DNA of 64,000 bases from Muribaculaceae bacterium (lineage in GTDB: Bacteria > Bacteroidota > Bacteroidia > Bacteroidales > Muribaculaceae), in contig JAFZRJ010000026.1 in the NCBI GenBank assembly GCA_017619935.1, forward strand, positions 46,967-110,966, written 5' to 3'. Under the pieces are notes generated by a model that worked only from the letters and a program-made list of their open reading frames with translations, was not told the origin of the DNA and ran no database searches. Within the stretch, counting starts at the first letter, position 1. Each line of letters begins with the position of its first letter. The position numbers and the translations under genes are program-made. Shown here in pieces: positions 18,657-28,191 of the stretch.

Positions 18657-19618
18657 AAACGCAAGGTCCCAACAGCGATATGACAGGGCAAAGTCGAGAC
18701 ATTGACTCGCACAGCCGCCAACTCATTGTCATCACCGGTCCCACGGCGTCAGGCAAAACGGCTCGTGCCGTGAATCTGGCCAAGGTTACCAACGGCGAAA
18801 TTATCAGCGCCGATTCGCGCCAACTGTATCGGGGCATGGACTTGGGTACGGGCAAAGACCTCGATGAGTATGGCGATGTCCCTTATCACTTGATTGACAT
18901 CTGCCCTGCCGGGTACAAATACAACCTGTTTGAATACCTTCGCGATTTCCAGACGGTCTATGACGACATCTGTAGCCGTGGCCGACAACCTATCATGTGC
19001 GGAGGTACTGGACTTTACGTCGAGAGCGTGCTCAAAGGCATCCAGTTGCCACCAGTACCCGAAAACCCCGACCTGCGCCAGCAACTTAGTGACAAGCCTC
19101 TCGAAGAATTGGCGGCACTGCTGGCCACCATGAAGACGCTCCGCAACAACAGTGATATCGACACACCGGCTCGGGCCATCCGCGCCATTGAAATCGCCAC
19201 CTATTACCATGAGCGACCACATCTCAAAGCCCTCACCGAGCCACACCCCATGACCGATGCAGTAGTGGTCGGCGTAATGATTGGCCGCGAGCATCGCCGC
19301 CAACGTATCAGCCAGCGACTTGACGCCAGACTTGACGCAGGTATGGTCGATGAAGTGCGCCGCCTTATTGAGCAAGGCGTTGCCCCCGACGACCTTATCT
19401 ATTACGGTCTTGAATACAAGTTCATTACCCGACATGTCATTGGGGAACTCACCTATCAGGAGATGCACGACCAACTGGAAATTGCCATTCATCAATTTGC
19501 AAAACGACAAATGACCTGGTTCCGTGGAATGGAGCGCCGTGGCACCCCCATCCACTGGCTTCCATGGGACATGCCTGAGAACGAGTTCACTCAAGCCGTG
19601 CTTGCCCTGTGCAAATAG
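18653..19618 (+). CDS. miaA: tRNA dimethylallyltransferase
   Basis: The 321-residue enzyme adds a dimethylallyl group to A37 of tRNAs that read UNN codons. The P-loop TGPTASGKT is near residue 26, followed by the ISADSRQLYRGMDLGTGK signature and a Thr/Arg-rich dimethylallyl site near GGTGLYV. The N-terminal extension of about 20 polar residues before the P-loop is somewhat long, so a later start (ATG in DMTGQ) is possible. It overlaps the dppIV stop by 4 nt, so translation is likely coupled. Confidence 0.93.
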   Translation: MKTQGPNSDMTGQSRDIDSHSRQLIVITGPTASGKTARAVNLAKVTNGEIISADSRQLYRGMDLGTGKDLDEYGDVPYHLIDICPAGYKYNLFEYLRDFQTVYDDICSRGRQPIMCGGTGLYVESVLKGIQLPPVPENPDLRQQLSDKPLEELAALLATMKTLRNNSDIDTPARAIRAIEIATYYHERPHLKALTEPHPMTDAVVVGVMIGREHRRQRISQRLDARLDAGMVDEVRRLIEQGVAPDDLIYYGLEYKFITRHVIGELTYQEMHDQLEIAIHQFAKRQMTWFRGMERRGTPIHWLPWDMPENEFTQAVLALCK

Positions 19619-19654
19619 TAATTTTATAAAAATCATTAACGCCATGCCAGCAAT

Positions 19655-21193
19655 ATGAAAACAACACTCAGTTGGAAGCACTTTGGTGTAATCTCCATAT
19701 ACGCATTCATCATCCTTTTTATTACATCATGGGATTCATGGTTATATGACAGCATAAATCATTATGATGTATGCTGGTTCTTCGCATGTGGGAAAGCCTG
19801 GATGAATGGATTGATACCTTACGTAGATTTTTCCGACTCTAAAGGTCCGTTGTTGTGGCTCATTTATGGTATAGGTTATTTAATCAGTCCACACAATTAC
19901 TTAGGCGTTTTTCTTCTCTCATGGATTGCTTACAGCATCATATTTTACACCATAGGCAATATCGCTTCAGCATTAGGCTGTAACAGGAACGAAGCATTTC
20001 TTGCTATTGCATTCAGCTCCATCTTCCTCCTTGGAGGTGCCGCTCACGACGAAGTGAGAGCCGAGGACTTTTGCTTGTTGTTCATCTTCCCTGTATTCTA
20101 TTACGCCATCTTACATTTCTCTTCCAACAACCCGAATAAACGCCTTCCTGTTCGGGCTGCACTGACTCTGGGGATAGCCATTGGAGCCACCCTGCTCATC
20201 AAGTTCAATTTCAGTGCAATGCTGGCATGCTGGATTCCACTATTTGTTTGGACAATGCCACGAGAACACAAAACTGGCATCGGGAAATCCATTCTATGGC
20301 TACTTGTTGGAATTTCCATTCCCATCATTCCATTTCTCATTAATTTTGTCATCATTGGCAATTTAAAAGCTTTTGTGCAAGAGTATTTCTTTCTCACCAT
20401 TCAAACTGTCCGCAATCTCCATTTAACCCCGCACGACATTTTTGTTGTCCTCAAGATGGGCCTATTACCGTTCTATCTCATTGCGACTGTCTGCTGCACC
20501 ATCTGCTACATCACTCAACAGCGAAAAGGTGCCCCCATGATAGCGTTGAGCTTCATTTGGTTTTTGGCCATTACCCTAATGAACGCCAAGGCTCCTTTTT
20601 ACTACATTGCCCTTTCTCCTTTTATTGTTATCGGAATTCCTTTTATTGTAAAGGCCTTGCCTCGTCTGTGCAAATCAACCTTTATGGCTTTTTCCTTATC
20701 GTGCCTGTGTCTGGTTATCACTTTGAGCACCGTAAAACGACATTATTTGTTTTTCCATGTTCAAGAAGACCGAAAAGCGTTTTATTACTATAGTATGCTC
20801 ATGACCCAAATCGACAAACCCACGATAATCTATCTCAACTGTCATGAACGAGGCTATGGCGTACTCAGCGAAGCTCTACCGGCCTGCAAATACTGGGCTC
20901 TTCAGCTAGGTGCCACGCAAGAAATGCTTGAAAACCCCAAAGAAGCAGTTTCTAAGCGAGTGAGCGATTTCGTTGTTGCCAAAGAAGACGATGAAGCCAG
21001 CATCACTTTAATAGAAAAGGCCGGGTACCACAGATATGATTTCACCGATATTGGTCTCCCCGCCTACCCTCACAGGAGAGTATTATTTAGCAAGTCAATT
21101 CTTGACGTTTCTAAAGCTAACATAACGGTAACCAATCAGGATATTCTTTTCAAGAGATTTCCATTTGAAAACGCCACACCATTGGCCAAGTAA
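19655..21193 (+). CDS. GT-C fold membrane glycosyltransferase-like protein
   Basis: A 512-residue polytopic protein with about ten membrane helices, a first periplasmic loop carrying an Asp (HYDVCWFFACGKAWMNG) and a YVDFSDSKGPLLWLIYG segment, a layout seen in GT39/ArnT-like enzymes that use lipid-linked sugars. The last 130 residues are soluble. The codon use is clearly AT-richer than in flanking genes, which may mark transfer, as is common for surface-polysaccharide genes. Donor and acceptor are unknown. No other glycan genes are adjacent. Confidence 0.7.
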   Translation: MKTTLSWKHFGVISIYAFIILFITSWDSWLYDSINHYDVCWFFACGKAWMNGLIPYVDFSDSKGPLLWLIYGIGYLISPHNYLGVFLLSWIAYSIIFYTIGNIASALGCNRNEAFLAIAFSSIFLLGGAAHDEVRAEDFCLLFIFPVFYYAILHFSSNNPNKRLPVRAALTLGIAIGATLLIKFNFSAMLACWIPLFVWTMPREHKTGIGKSILWLLVGISIPIIPFLINFVIIGNLKAFVQEYFFLTIQTVRNLHLTPHDIFVVLKMGLLPFYLIATVCCTICYITQQRKGAPMIALSFIWFLAITLMNAKAPFYYIALSPFIVIGIPFIVKALPRLCKSTFMAFSLSCLCLVITLSTVKRHYLFFHVQEDRKAFYYYSMLMTQIDKPTIIYLNCHERGYGVLSEALPACKYWALQLGATQEMLENPKEAVSKRVSDFVVAKEDDEASITLIEKAGYHRYDFTDIGLPAYPHRRVLFSKSILDVSKANITVTNQDILFKRFPFENATPLAK

Positions 21194-21232
21194 AACAATT
21201 AGATTCAACGTGTTTTTTTCGGGCCTAATTGC

Positions 21233-21263
21233 ATTGCAGGTTCAGAAAAAAGTTGTAACTTTG
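21233..21263 (+). promoter_or_regulatory. Promoter of the lplA-gcv operon
   Basis: ATTG at 21233-21236, a 19-nt spacer and TAACTTTG at 21256-21263 give a good promoter about 38 nt before the lplA ATG. No riboswitch-like fold is apparent between it and the start. Confidence 0.6.
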
Positions 21264-21307
21264 GACGTTCTTTTGAACAAGCAGTGATACACTGATTTTT
21301 AGTTGCG

Positions 21308-22294
21308 ATGAAGTATCTGAATTTGCCTGCTTCAGCCACCAGTGGCATACCCCGCATCCTGCCTTTTTACTTGGCAATGGAGGAGTATGCTGCACAGATT
21401 ATTGATAAAGACGACATCTTTTTCATGTGGCAAGTGGAGCCGACGGTCATCTTCGGTCGTAACCAGGTCATTGACAACGAGGTTAATTTGCCCTATTGCC
21501 GCCAGCACGGTATCCAGTTTTACCGGCGCAAGAGTGGTGGAGGATGTGTTTTTGCCGACATGAGCAACATCATGTTGAGTTACATCACCCGCAGCGACAA
21601 CGTGGAAACCACCTATTCACACTATACTTCGGCGGTGGTGACTGCATTGAGGAAACTGGGAATCAATGCCGACACAAGCGGACGCAATGACATCCTCATC
21701 GATGGGGCAAAAGTGAGTGGTAACGCTTTTTACCATCTGCCGGGTCGCAGCATTGTGCATGGTACCATGCTCTACGACAGCGACATGATGCACATGGCAC
21801 AAGCCATCACGCCATCACAGGCCAAACTGGCAGCGAAGGGTGTGGCGAGTGTGAGAAGTCGGGTCACCACCATCAAGCAACATTGCGACATCACACTGCC
21901 CGATTTCAAGGCTCATTTGCGCCACGAGTTGTGTGGCGGCGAAATGTGGCTCACCATTGACGATGTCGCCCGCATCGAAGACATCACCAAGGAATATCTC
22001 ACCGAAGATTTCATCTTGGGGCACAACCCTAAGTGCAACATGGTGAAGCGCGGACGCATCGAGGGTGTTGGTGAACTGATTGTGAGTTTGGAATTGAGTC
22101 ACAATGTGATTCGGCATGCCGACTTCGCCGGCGACTTTTTCCTGCTGGGTGACTTGGACAAGGGTCTGATTGCTCGGCTCCAAGGCACGGCACTCACGCC
22201 TCAAGCACTGCACGATGCTTTGCAAGACGTGGACTTGAAAAGCATCATTATGAATTTGACAATTAATGAATTTATTAACCTTTTAACCAATTAA
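21308..22294 (+). CDS. lplA: Lipoate-protein ligase A
   Basis: The 328-residue enzyme attaches lipoate to acceptor lysines with ATP. It has the family core motif near residue 72 (RRKSGGGCVFADMSN, equivalent to RRxSGGGAV), followed by a Lys in DGAKVSGNAF and a C-terminal accessory domain. It starts a tight operon, ending 6 nt before gcvT, and its acceptor is almost certainly the GcvH protein encoded two genes later. Confidence 0.92.
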   Translation: MKYLNLPASATSGIPRILPFYLAMEEYAAQIIDKDDIFFMWQVEPTVIFGRNQVIDNEVNLPYCRQHGIQFYRRKSGGGCVFADMSNIMLSYITRSDNVETTYSHYTSAVVTALRKLGINADTSGRNDILIDGAKVSGNAFYHLPGRSIVHGTMLYDSDMMHMAQAITPSQAKLAAKGVASVRSRVTTIKQHCDITLPDFKAHLRHELCGGEMWLTIDDVARIEDITKEYLTEDFILGHNPKCNMVKRGRIEGVGELIVSLELSHNVIRHADFAGDFFLLGDLDKGLIARLQGTALTPQALHDALQDVDLKSIIMNLTINEFINLLTN

Positions 22295-22300
22295 CTTCTA

Positions 22301-23398
22301 ATGGCAGAAGAGATTAAAGTAACTTGTCTTCACGACAAGCACGTGGCTCAAGGAGCCTTGATGACCCCGTTTGCGGGTTTTGACATGCCCATCCAGTATT
22401 GCGACATCACTACTGAGCACAACGCCGTGCGTCAGAATGTGGGTGTTTTCGACGTGTCGCACATGGGCGAAGTTCACATCACTGGCCCCCAAGCCGAAAA
22501 ATTTGTGAATTACATTTTCACCAACGACATCGCCGGCGCTCCTGTGGGAAAAGTCTTCTACGGAATGATGCTCTACCCCGACGGAGGCACTGTCGATGAC
22601 TTGCTGGTCTATAAAATGGGAGAAAACGACATGTTCCTCGTTATCAACGCTGCCAACATCGACAAGGATGTGGCGTGGATCAACGAACAAGCACAAAAAT
22701 TCGATGTCACCGTTGACAACCAGAGCGACCACTATGCTCAACTGGCCATTCAGGGACCAAACGGTGAAAAGGCCATGAAGGATGTACTGGGCATTGATGG
22801 CTCCGACCTTACGTTCTACACCTTCAAACTGGTGAATTATGACGGCGAAGAAATCATCGTCAGTCGCACAGGCTATACTGGAGAAGACGGATTCGAGGTT
22901 TATGCAACTCCTGCCGTCATCGTGAAAATGTGGGATATGCTCATGGCTGCCGGTGTCCAACCTTGTGGTCTGGGCTGCCGCGACACTCTGCGCTTCGAGG
23001 CTGGTCTGCCGCTCTACGGCGATGAACTCACTGCCGAAATCTCTCCCATCATGGCCACGCTGGGCATGTTCTGCAAGTTGGACAAGGAAGGTGGTTTCAT
23101 CGGTTGTGAAGCCTGCGCACAGCAGAAAGCTGAAGGCAGCGCCAAGAAACTGGTAGGCCTTGAGTTGAAGGACAAGGCCATTCCTCGTCACGGCTATGAA
23201 GTGCTTGACGGCGAAAATGTGGTGGGCTATATCACCACAGGCTATCGCGGCATTTCGGTCGACAAGAGCCTCGCATTTGCATTGGTTGACCGTGCTGTTG
23301 GCGCTCTGGGCAACGAACTGAGCATTCGCATCCGCAAGAAAGTGTTCCCCGCCACAGTGGTCAAGAAACGTTTCTACACACCCAATTACAAGAAATAA
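22301..23398 (+). CDS. gcvT: Glycine cleavage system T protein (aminomethyltransferase)
   Basis: This 365-residue protein takes the aminomethyl group from lipoylated GcvH and makes 5,10-methylene-tetrahydrofolate and ammonia. Conserved segments are FAGFDMPIQY, FDVSHMGEV, the folate-binding DDLLVYK region, and SRTGYTGEDGFE. Length is normal. It lies between lplA and gcvH in the operon. Confidence 0.95.
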   Translation: MAEEIKVTCLHDKHVAQGALMTPFAGFDMPIQYCDITTEHNAVRQNVGVFDVSHMGEVHITGPQAEKFVNYIFTNDIAGAPVGKVFYGMMLYPDGGTVDDLLVYKMGENDMFLVINAANIDKDVAWINEQAQKFDVTVDNQSDHYAQLAIQGPNGEKAMKDVLGIDGSDLTFYTFKLVNYDGEEIIVSRTGYTGEDGFEVYATPAVIVKMWDMLMAAGVQPCGLGCRDTLRFEAGLPLYGDELTAEISPIMATLGMFCKLDKEGGFIGCEACAQQKAEGSAKKLVGLELKDKAIPRHGYEVLDGENVVGYITTGYRGISVDKSLAFALVDRAVGALGNELSIRIRKKVFPATVVKKRFYTPNYKK

Positions 23399-23434
23399 AC
23401 ATTTACATTTAACATCTTTATAAACTACATTCAA

Positions 23435-23815
23435 ATGAGTAAGATTATTGAAGGACTCTATTACAGCGAGTCACATGAGTACGTGAGAGTTGATGGCGAG
23501 TGTGGCTACATCGGCATCACCGACTTTGCACAGCACGAGCTGGGCAACGTGGTTTACGTGGATATGCCCGAGGTGGACGACGAAGTTACCGCAGGCGAAG
23601 AGTTTGGCGCTGTCGAAAGCGTAAAAGCCGCCAGTGACCTCGTTTCGCCCGTGAGCGGCACCGTCATTGAAGTCAACGAAGCGCTGGAAGATGAACCTGG
23701 CCTGATCAACAAGGACGCCTTTGAGAACTGGATTATCAAGGTGCAGCTCAGCGACATGAGCGAGCTTGAAAACCTGATGGATGCAGCTGCTTACAAGGAC
23801 ATGATTGGCGAGTAA
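23435..23815 (+). CDS. gcvH: Glycine cleavage system H protein
   Basis: A 126-residue lipoyl carrier protein. The lipoylated lysine is K64 in GAVESVKAASDL. It shuttles the aminomethyl group between GcvP, GcvT and Lpd. Start MSKIIEGLYYSESHEYV is typical. A perfect inverted repeat lies just downstream before gcvPA. Confidence 0.96.
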   Translation: MSKIIEGLYYSESHEYVRVDGECGYIGITDFAQHELGNVVYVDMPEVDDEVTAGEEFGAVESVKAASDLVSPVSGTVIEVNEALEDEPGLINKDAFENWIIKVQLSDMSELENLMDAAAYKDMIGE

Positions 23816-23832
23816 TCCATGAACCTCAACGA

Positions 23833-23867
23833 GGATGTGCCAATTTCCGACCGATTTTGGCACATCC
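23833..23867 (+). other. Perfect inverted repeat between gcvH and gcvPA
   Basis: GGATGTGCCAA (23833-23843) pairs exactly with TTGGCACATCC (23857-23867) around a 13-nt loop. No T tract follows, so it is not a standard terminator. It may stabilise the gcvTH mRNA end or set relative levels of the abundant H protein and the P subunits. Confidence 0.6.
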
Positions 23868-23903
23868 CCTTGATTAAAACTTATCACCATTTAATTTAGA
23901 ATA

Positions 23904-25247
23904 ATGAATTTCAAATTTTTCCCGCATACCGAGGATGACATCCGCTCCATGCTCAATACTTGTGGCGAGCAGAAGTTGGAAGACCTTTACAAAGACATCC
24001 CCGAAGAGCTGGTCTTCAAACGCGAATACGCACTACCCGACGCATTGAGCGAGGTGGAAGTGCGTCGTTTCTTTGATGACCTGGGCAGCTACAACATGCC
24101 CTTGACTTGCTTTGTGGGTGCCGGATGCTATGACCACTACTCTCCATCGGTCGTTAACGACATCTTGCGCCGCAGCGAGTTCCTTACGAGCTATACGCCC
24201 TATCAAGCCGAAATTTCTCAAGGCACTCTGCAATATATCTTTGAATATCAAAGCATGATGGCCGAGCTGACAGGCATGGAAGTGAGCAACGCTTCGATGT
24301 ATGACGGCTGCACCGCTACCGCCGAGGCCATGATGATGGCCGTGGCCAACGCCAAGAAGCGCAATAAAGTGCTCATTTCCGACACGGTCAATCCCATCGT
24401 GATTCGAGTGGTGGAAACCTATGCCAAGTTCCATGGCGTGGAAGTCGTGCGCATTGCTGCCGAAAACGGCGTAACCAGCCGTGCCGACTTTGAGGCCAAG
24501 ATTGCACAAGACGATGTGGCTGGTGTAATTGTCGCCACGCCCAACTTCTATGGCATTCTGGAAGACTACACCGGTTGGGCCGACCTGTGCCACGAGCACA
24601 AAGCGCTGTTCATCATGAACTGTGTGGCCAGTGCGCTGGGTGTTATCAAGACGCCGGCTGAATGGGACGCCGATATCGCAGTAGGCGATGGCCAAAGCCT
24701 GGGTATTCCCATGAACTTTGGTGGTCCCTACGTGGGTTTCCTCTGCACCAGCAAGAAACTCATCCGCAAGATGCCTGGACGCATCGTGGGCGCTACCACC
24801 GATGCCGATGGCAAACGCACTTTCGTGCTCACGCTTCAAGCTCGTGAGCAACACATCCGCCGCGAGAAAGCCACCAGCAACATCTGCTCCAACGAGAGCC
24901 TGATGGCGCTCTATGTCACCATTTATATGTCACTCATGGGCAAACAAGGCTTGCGTGACGTGAATGAACTGGGTTACAGCGGCGCTCATTATCTGGCCGA
25001 GCAGTTGTGCGCTACCGGCAAGTTTGAGATGGCATATCCCGACAAGCCATTCCTCAACGAGTTCGCCATAAAAACGACACTCAATGTCGATGACGTGCAG
25101 TCGCAGTGCCTGTGCGCAGGCATCCAAGCCGGATTGAAGATTGCCGACGACACCCTGCTGATGTGTGTGACCGAGGCACGCAGCAAGGCCGAGATTGACG
25201 CTCTGGTCGAACAAGTACAACAATTAATCGACGAGGAGGAGAACTGA
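23904..25247 (+). CDS. gcvPA: Glycine dehydrogenase (decarboxylating) subunit 1
   Basis: The 447-residue alpha subunit of P protein in the split form found in Bacteroidetes, Firmicutes and archaea. It opens with FFPHTEDDIRSMLNTCG and contains FVGAGCYDHYSP, GTLQYIFEYQSMMAELTGM and the MNFGGPYVGF segment. It pairs with GcvPB to form the PLP enzyme that decarboxylates glycine. Its stop overlaps the gcvPB start (TGATG at 25245-25249), consistent with equal synthesis. Confidence 0.94.
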   Translation: MNFKFFPHTEDDIRSMLNTCGEQKLEDLYKDIPEELVFKREYALPDALSEVEVRRFFDDLGSYNMPLTCFVGAGCYDHYSPSVVNDILRRSEFLTSYTPYQAEISQGTLQYIFEYQSMMAELTGMEVSNASMYDGCTATAEAMMMAVANAKKRNKVLISDTVNPIVIRVVETYAKFHGVEVVRIAAENGVTSRADFEAKIAQDDVAGVIVATPNFYGILEDYTGWADLCHEHKALFIMNCVASALGVIKTPAEWDADIAVGDGQSLGIPMNFGGPYVGFLCTSKKLIRKMPGRIVGATTDADGKRTFVLTLQAREQHIRREKATSNICSNESLMALYVTIYMSLMGKQGLRDVNELGYSGAHYLAEQLCATGKFEMAYPDKPFLNEFAIKTTLNVDDVQSQCLCAGIQAGLKIADDTLLMCVTEARSKAEIDALVEQVQQLIDEEEN

Positions 25248-26728
25248 TGAACAACACTTATTACGGAAAACTCATTTTCGAGTTGTCGAAGGAAGGCCGA
25301 TGCGGCTATTCTCTTCCCAAAAACGAGTTAGATAATTACAAGATGAGCGCTTTGCCCGCCAATCTTATGCGTTACGAGGCTCCTTGCCTGCCCGAAGTGG
25401 ACGAACTCACCGTGGTGCGTCATTACACCAACATGAGCAACAACAACTTCGGTGTGGACACCGGTTTTTATCCTCTGGGTTCGTGTACCATGAAGTACAA
25501 CCCCAAAATCAACGAGGACATGGCCGCTCATCGCGACTTCACCTGTCTGCACCCCTTGCAGGATGTCGACACCGTTCAAGGTGCGCTGGAGGTTTATTAT
25601 AACCTGCAGACGAGTCTCGCCGAGTTGTCGGGCCTGAAAGAATTCACCCTCAATCCCTTTGCTGGTGCTCACGGCGAATTGACAGGATTGATGGTTATGC
25701 GCAGTTACCACGCGAGCCGTGGCGATGACAAGCGCACCAAGGTGATTGTGCCCGACAGTGCCCACGGTACCAACCCCGCCAGTGCCGCTGTCTGCGGCCT
25801 TGATGTAGTGGTTGTGAAGAGCCGTCCCGATGGAACGGTGGACGTGGACGACTTGCGTCCGCTGCTCGACGACACCATTGCCGGCATGATGATGACCAAT
25901 CCCAACACGCTGGGCATTTTTGAGCACAACATTGCCGAAATTGCCAAGCTCGTTCACGACTGCGGTGGTCTCATGTATTACGATGGTGCCAATCTGAACC
26001 CCATGCTGGGCGTTTGCCGCCCGGGAGACCTGGGATTCGACATCATGCACATCAACCTGCACAAGACGTTCTCAACGCCTCACGGCGGCGGTGGTCCTGG
26101 CAGTGGTCCCGTGGGTGTGCGTGAGGGACTGGAGCAATTCCTGCCCAACCCCCGCGTGGTACGTCACGAGGAAGAGGATGGACATCACTACACCATTGAG
26201 AACAACGACAACTCTCTGGGATTCATCAGCGGATTCCTCGGCAATTTTGCTGTGGTGATGCGTGCTTACACCTACATCTTGACCCTCGGACATGAGAACG
26301 TGAAGAACGTAGGCCCGCTGGCGACGCTCAACGCCAACTATGTGAAGGAGTCACTCAAGGATTGCTTCGAACTGCCTCTCACTGGAGTTTGCAAACACGA
26401 GTTTGTTTTCGATGGCCTGAAGGATAAGAGCACTGGTGTAACCACCCTCGATGTCGCCAAGCGACTGCTTGACTATGGTTTCCATGCTCCCACCATCTAC
26501 TTCCCGTTGCTGTTCCACGAGGCGCTCATGATTGAGCCTACCGAGAACGAAAGCAAGGAGACGCTCGACAGTTTCATCGAGGTGATGCGCAAGATTGCGA
26601 AAGAGGCCAAGGAGCAGCCCGAAATGGTCAAGACGGCCCCCCACTGCACGCCAGTGCGCCGTCTCGACGATACCCAGGCTGCCCTCAAACCCATCGTTAC
26701 CTATCGGGAACTGGTCAATCAGGAATAG
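25247..26728 (+). CDS. gcvPB: Glycine dehydrogenase (decarboxylating) subunit 2
   Basis: The 493-residue beta subunit carries the PLP lysine in NLHKTFSTPHGGGGPG near residue 272. Other family marks are FYPLGSCTMKYNP near 75 and DSAHGTNPASA. It transfers the aminomethyl group onto lipoyl-GcvH. It overlaps gcvPA and is followed after a 77-nt gap with a hairpin by lpdA. Confidence 0.94.
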   Translation: MNNTYYGKLIFELSKEGRCGYSLPKNELDNYKMSALPANLMRYEAPCLPEVDELTVVRHYTNMSNNNFGVDTGFYPLGSCTMKYNPKINEDMAAHRDFTCLHPLQDVDTVQGALEVYYNLQTSLAELSGLKEFTLNPFAGAHGELTGLMVMRSYHASRGDDKRTKVIVPDSAHGTNPASAAVCGLDVVVVKSRPDGTVDVDDLRPLLDDTIAGMMMTNPNTLGIFEHNIAEIAKLVHDCGGLMYYDGANLNPMLGVCRPGDLGFDIMHINLHKTFSTPHGGGGPGSGPVGVREGLEQFLPNPRVVRHEEEDGHHYTIENNDNSLGFISGFLGNFAVVMRAYTYILTLGHENVKNVGPLATLNANYVKESLKDCFELPLTGVCKHEFVFDGLKDKSTGVTTLDVAKRLLDYGFHAPTIYFPLLFHEALMIEPTENESKETLDSFIEVMRKIAKEAKEQPEMVKTAPHCTPVRRLDDTQAALKPIVTYRELVNQE

Positions 26729-26743
26729 ACACATGCTGTAGAA

Positions 26744-26788
26744 TCGGAGTTCTCGAAAACCTCTGGTCATTCGGGAACTCCGACTTTT
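26744..26788 (+). terminator. Hairpin between gcvPB and lpdA, possible attenuator
   Basis: CGGAGTTCTCGA (26744-26755) pairs with TCGGGAACTCCG (26771-26782) with one mismatch, then ACTTTTAG. The T run is short, so partial termination is likely, letting lpdA be expressed with the operon or at a lower level. Confidence 0.5.
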
Positions 26789-26805
26789 AGATAAAAAGAT
26801 TCACT

Positions 26806-28146
26806 ATGTTAGACCTTATTATTATAGGTGCTGGACCTGGCGGATATGAAATGGCCGCCGAAGCAGCCGCTCACGGACTCACTGTGGGCATCGTCGAACG
26901 CGACCTGCTGGGAGGCACCTGTCTGAACCGTGGTTGCATCCCCACCAAGGCGCTGTGCCGCAATGCCGAGGTAGTCAACCTCATCAAAGAGGCTGCGCAG
27001 TGGGGAGTCACAACCGGCGACTTCACCATTGACTATGCCACTGCCTTTGCCCGCAAAAACGAGGTTGTCACCCAGTTGCGCGAAGGAGTGGCCATGCTCA
27101 TGGGACAACCCAACATCACCGTCATCAATGGCGAAGCCAGTTTCAAGGATGCACACACCATCGTGGTGAACAATGAGCAATACGAGGCGCGGAACATCGT
27201 CATCGCCACCGGTAGCGCACCACGTGGACTGCCCATCGAGGGCGCCGACCTGTGCATGACCAGCGACGACATTTTGTCGATGGACACGTTGCCCAACAGC
27301 CTATGCATCGTGGGTGGTGGCGTCATCGGCATGGAGTTCGCCGCCATCTTCCAAAGCTTTGGCGTTGAAGTCACCGTCATTGAATATTGCAAGGAAATAT
27401 TGCCACCGTTCGACAAGGATATCGCCAAGCGACTGAAGACCGTTCTGACCAAGCGAGGCATCAAAATCATCACTCAAGCCGCGGTTAAAGCGGTAGCCAA
27501 GGGTAACGATGGTTTGCTCACGGTAACTTACGACGCCAAGGGTAAAGAGCAGACCGTAGCTGCCGAACGAGTGCTGATGTCGGTAGGACGCCAACCCATT
27601 CTGCCTGCAGGACTCGACACCATCGGGGTGAACGTGAGTCGTCGTGGGATAGAGGTGGACGAGCACATGCACACCAACGTTGATGGCGTTTATGCCATTG
27701 GCGACGTGAACGGCCTGTGCATGCTGGCTCATGCAGCCAGCGCGCAGGGCGAGGTTGCCCTGGCTCACATCTTGGGAAAACCCTGTCATGTGCGGCTCGA
27801 CATCGTTCCCAGCGCGGTGTTCACCGTGCCCGAACTGTCGATGGTGGGTCTCACCGAGGACCAGTGCGCCGAACGCGAGTTGAACGTGGTGGTGAAGAAA
27901 GCATTCTTCCGCAGCAACGGCAAGGCCGTTTCCATGGCCGAGACCGATGGCCTGGTCAAGATGATTGTTGACGCCGACACCCGCAAGATTGTGGGTTGCC
28001 ACATCTGTGGTGCACATGCCGCCGACCTCATTCAGGAAGTGGTCATGGCCATGAACGCCGATGCCACTGTCGATCAGTTGGCTTCCAGCATACACGGTCA
28101 CCCCACCCTCACCGAGGTGGTCATGGCTGCCGCACGGCAATTCTGA
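26806..28146 (+). CDS. lpdA: Dihydrolipoyl dehydrogenase (L protein)
   Basis: The 446-residue flavoprotein reoxidises dihydrolipoyl-GcvH with NAD. It shows an N-terminal FAD motif (GAGPGGYEMA), the redox disulfide C39/C44 in GGTCLNRGCIPTK, the NAD motif VGGGVIGMEF near 170, and the C-terminal His-Glu pair in HGHPTLTEV. It closes the glycine cleavage set, and could also serve 2-oxo acid dehydrogenases. Confidence 0.94.
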   Translation: MLDLIIIGAGPGGYEMAAEAAAHGLTVGIVERDLLGGTCLNRGCIPTKALCRNAEVVNLIKEAAQWGVTTGDFTIDYATAFARKNEVVTQLREGVAMLMGQPNITVINGEASFKDAHTIVVNNEQYEARNIVIATGSAPRGLPIEGADLCMTSDDILSMDTLPNSLCIVGGGVIGMEFAAIFQSFGVEVTVIEYCKEILPPFDKDIAKRLKTVLTKRGIKIITQAAVKAVAKGNDGLLTVTYDAKGKEQTVAAERVLMSVGRQPILPAGLDTIGVNVSRRGIEVDEHMHTNVDGVYAIGDVNGLCMLAHAASAQGEVALAHILGKPCHVRLDIVPSAVFTVPELSMVGLTEDQCAERELNVVVKKAFFRSNGKAVSMAETDGLVKMIVDADTRKIVGCHICGAHAADLIQEVVMAMNADATVDQLASSIHGHPTLTEVVMAAARQF

Positions 28147-28191
28147 CAAACGAGAACTAACCCTAAATATTCACTTTAATTTTTTTGGACA

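Noticed and set aside
18749-19681. A 310-residue antisense frame across miaA
   Set aside because: miaA is clear on the plus strand, and the antisense product shows no signal, domain or start context.
21194-21307. Glycine riboswitch before lplA/gcvT
   Set aside because: The leader is short (about 40 nt after the promoter) and lacks the paired, conserved aptamer structure.
22298-23434. A 378-residue open frame antisense to gcvT
   Set aside because: It mirrors the codon periodicity of gcvT, which has full domain support, and has no family motifs or promoter.
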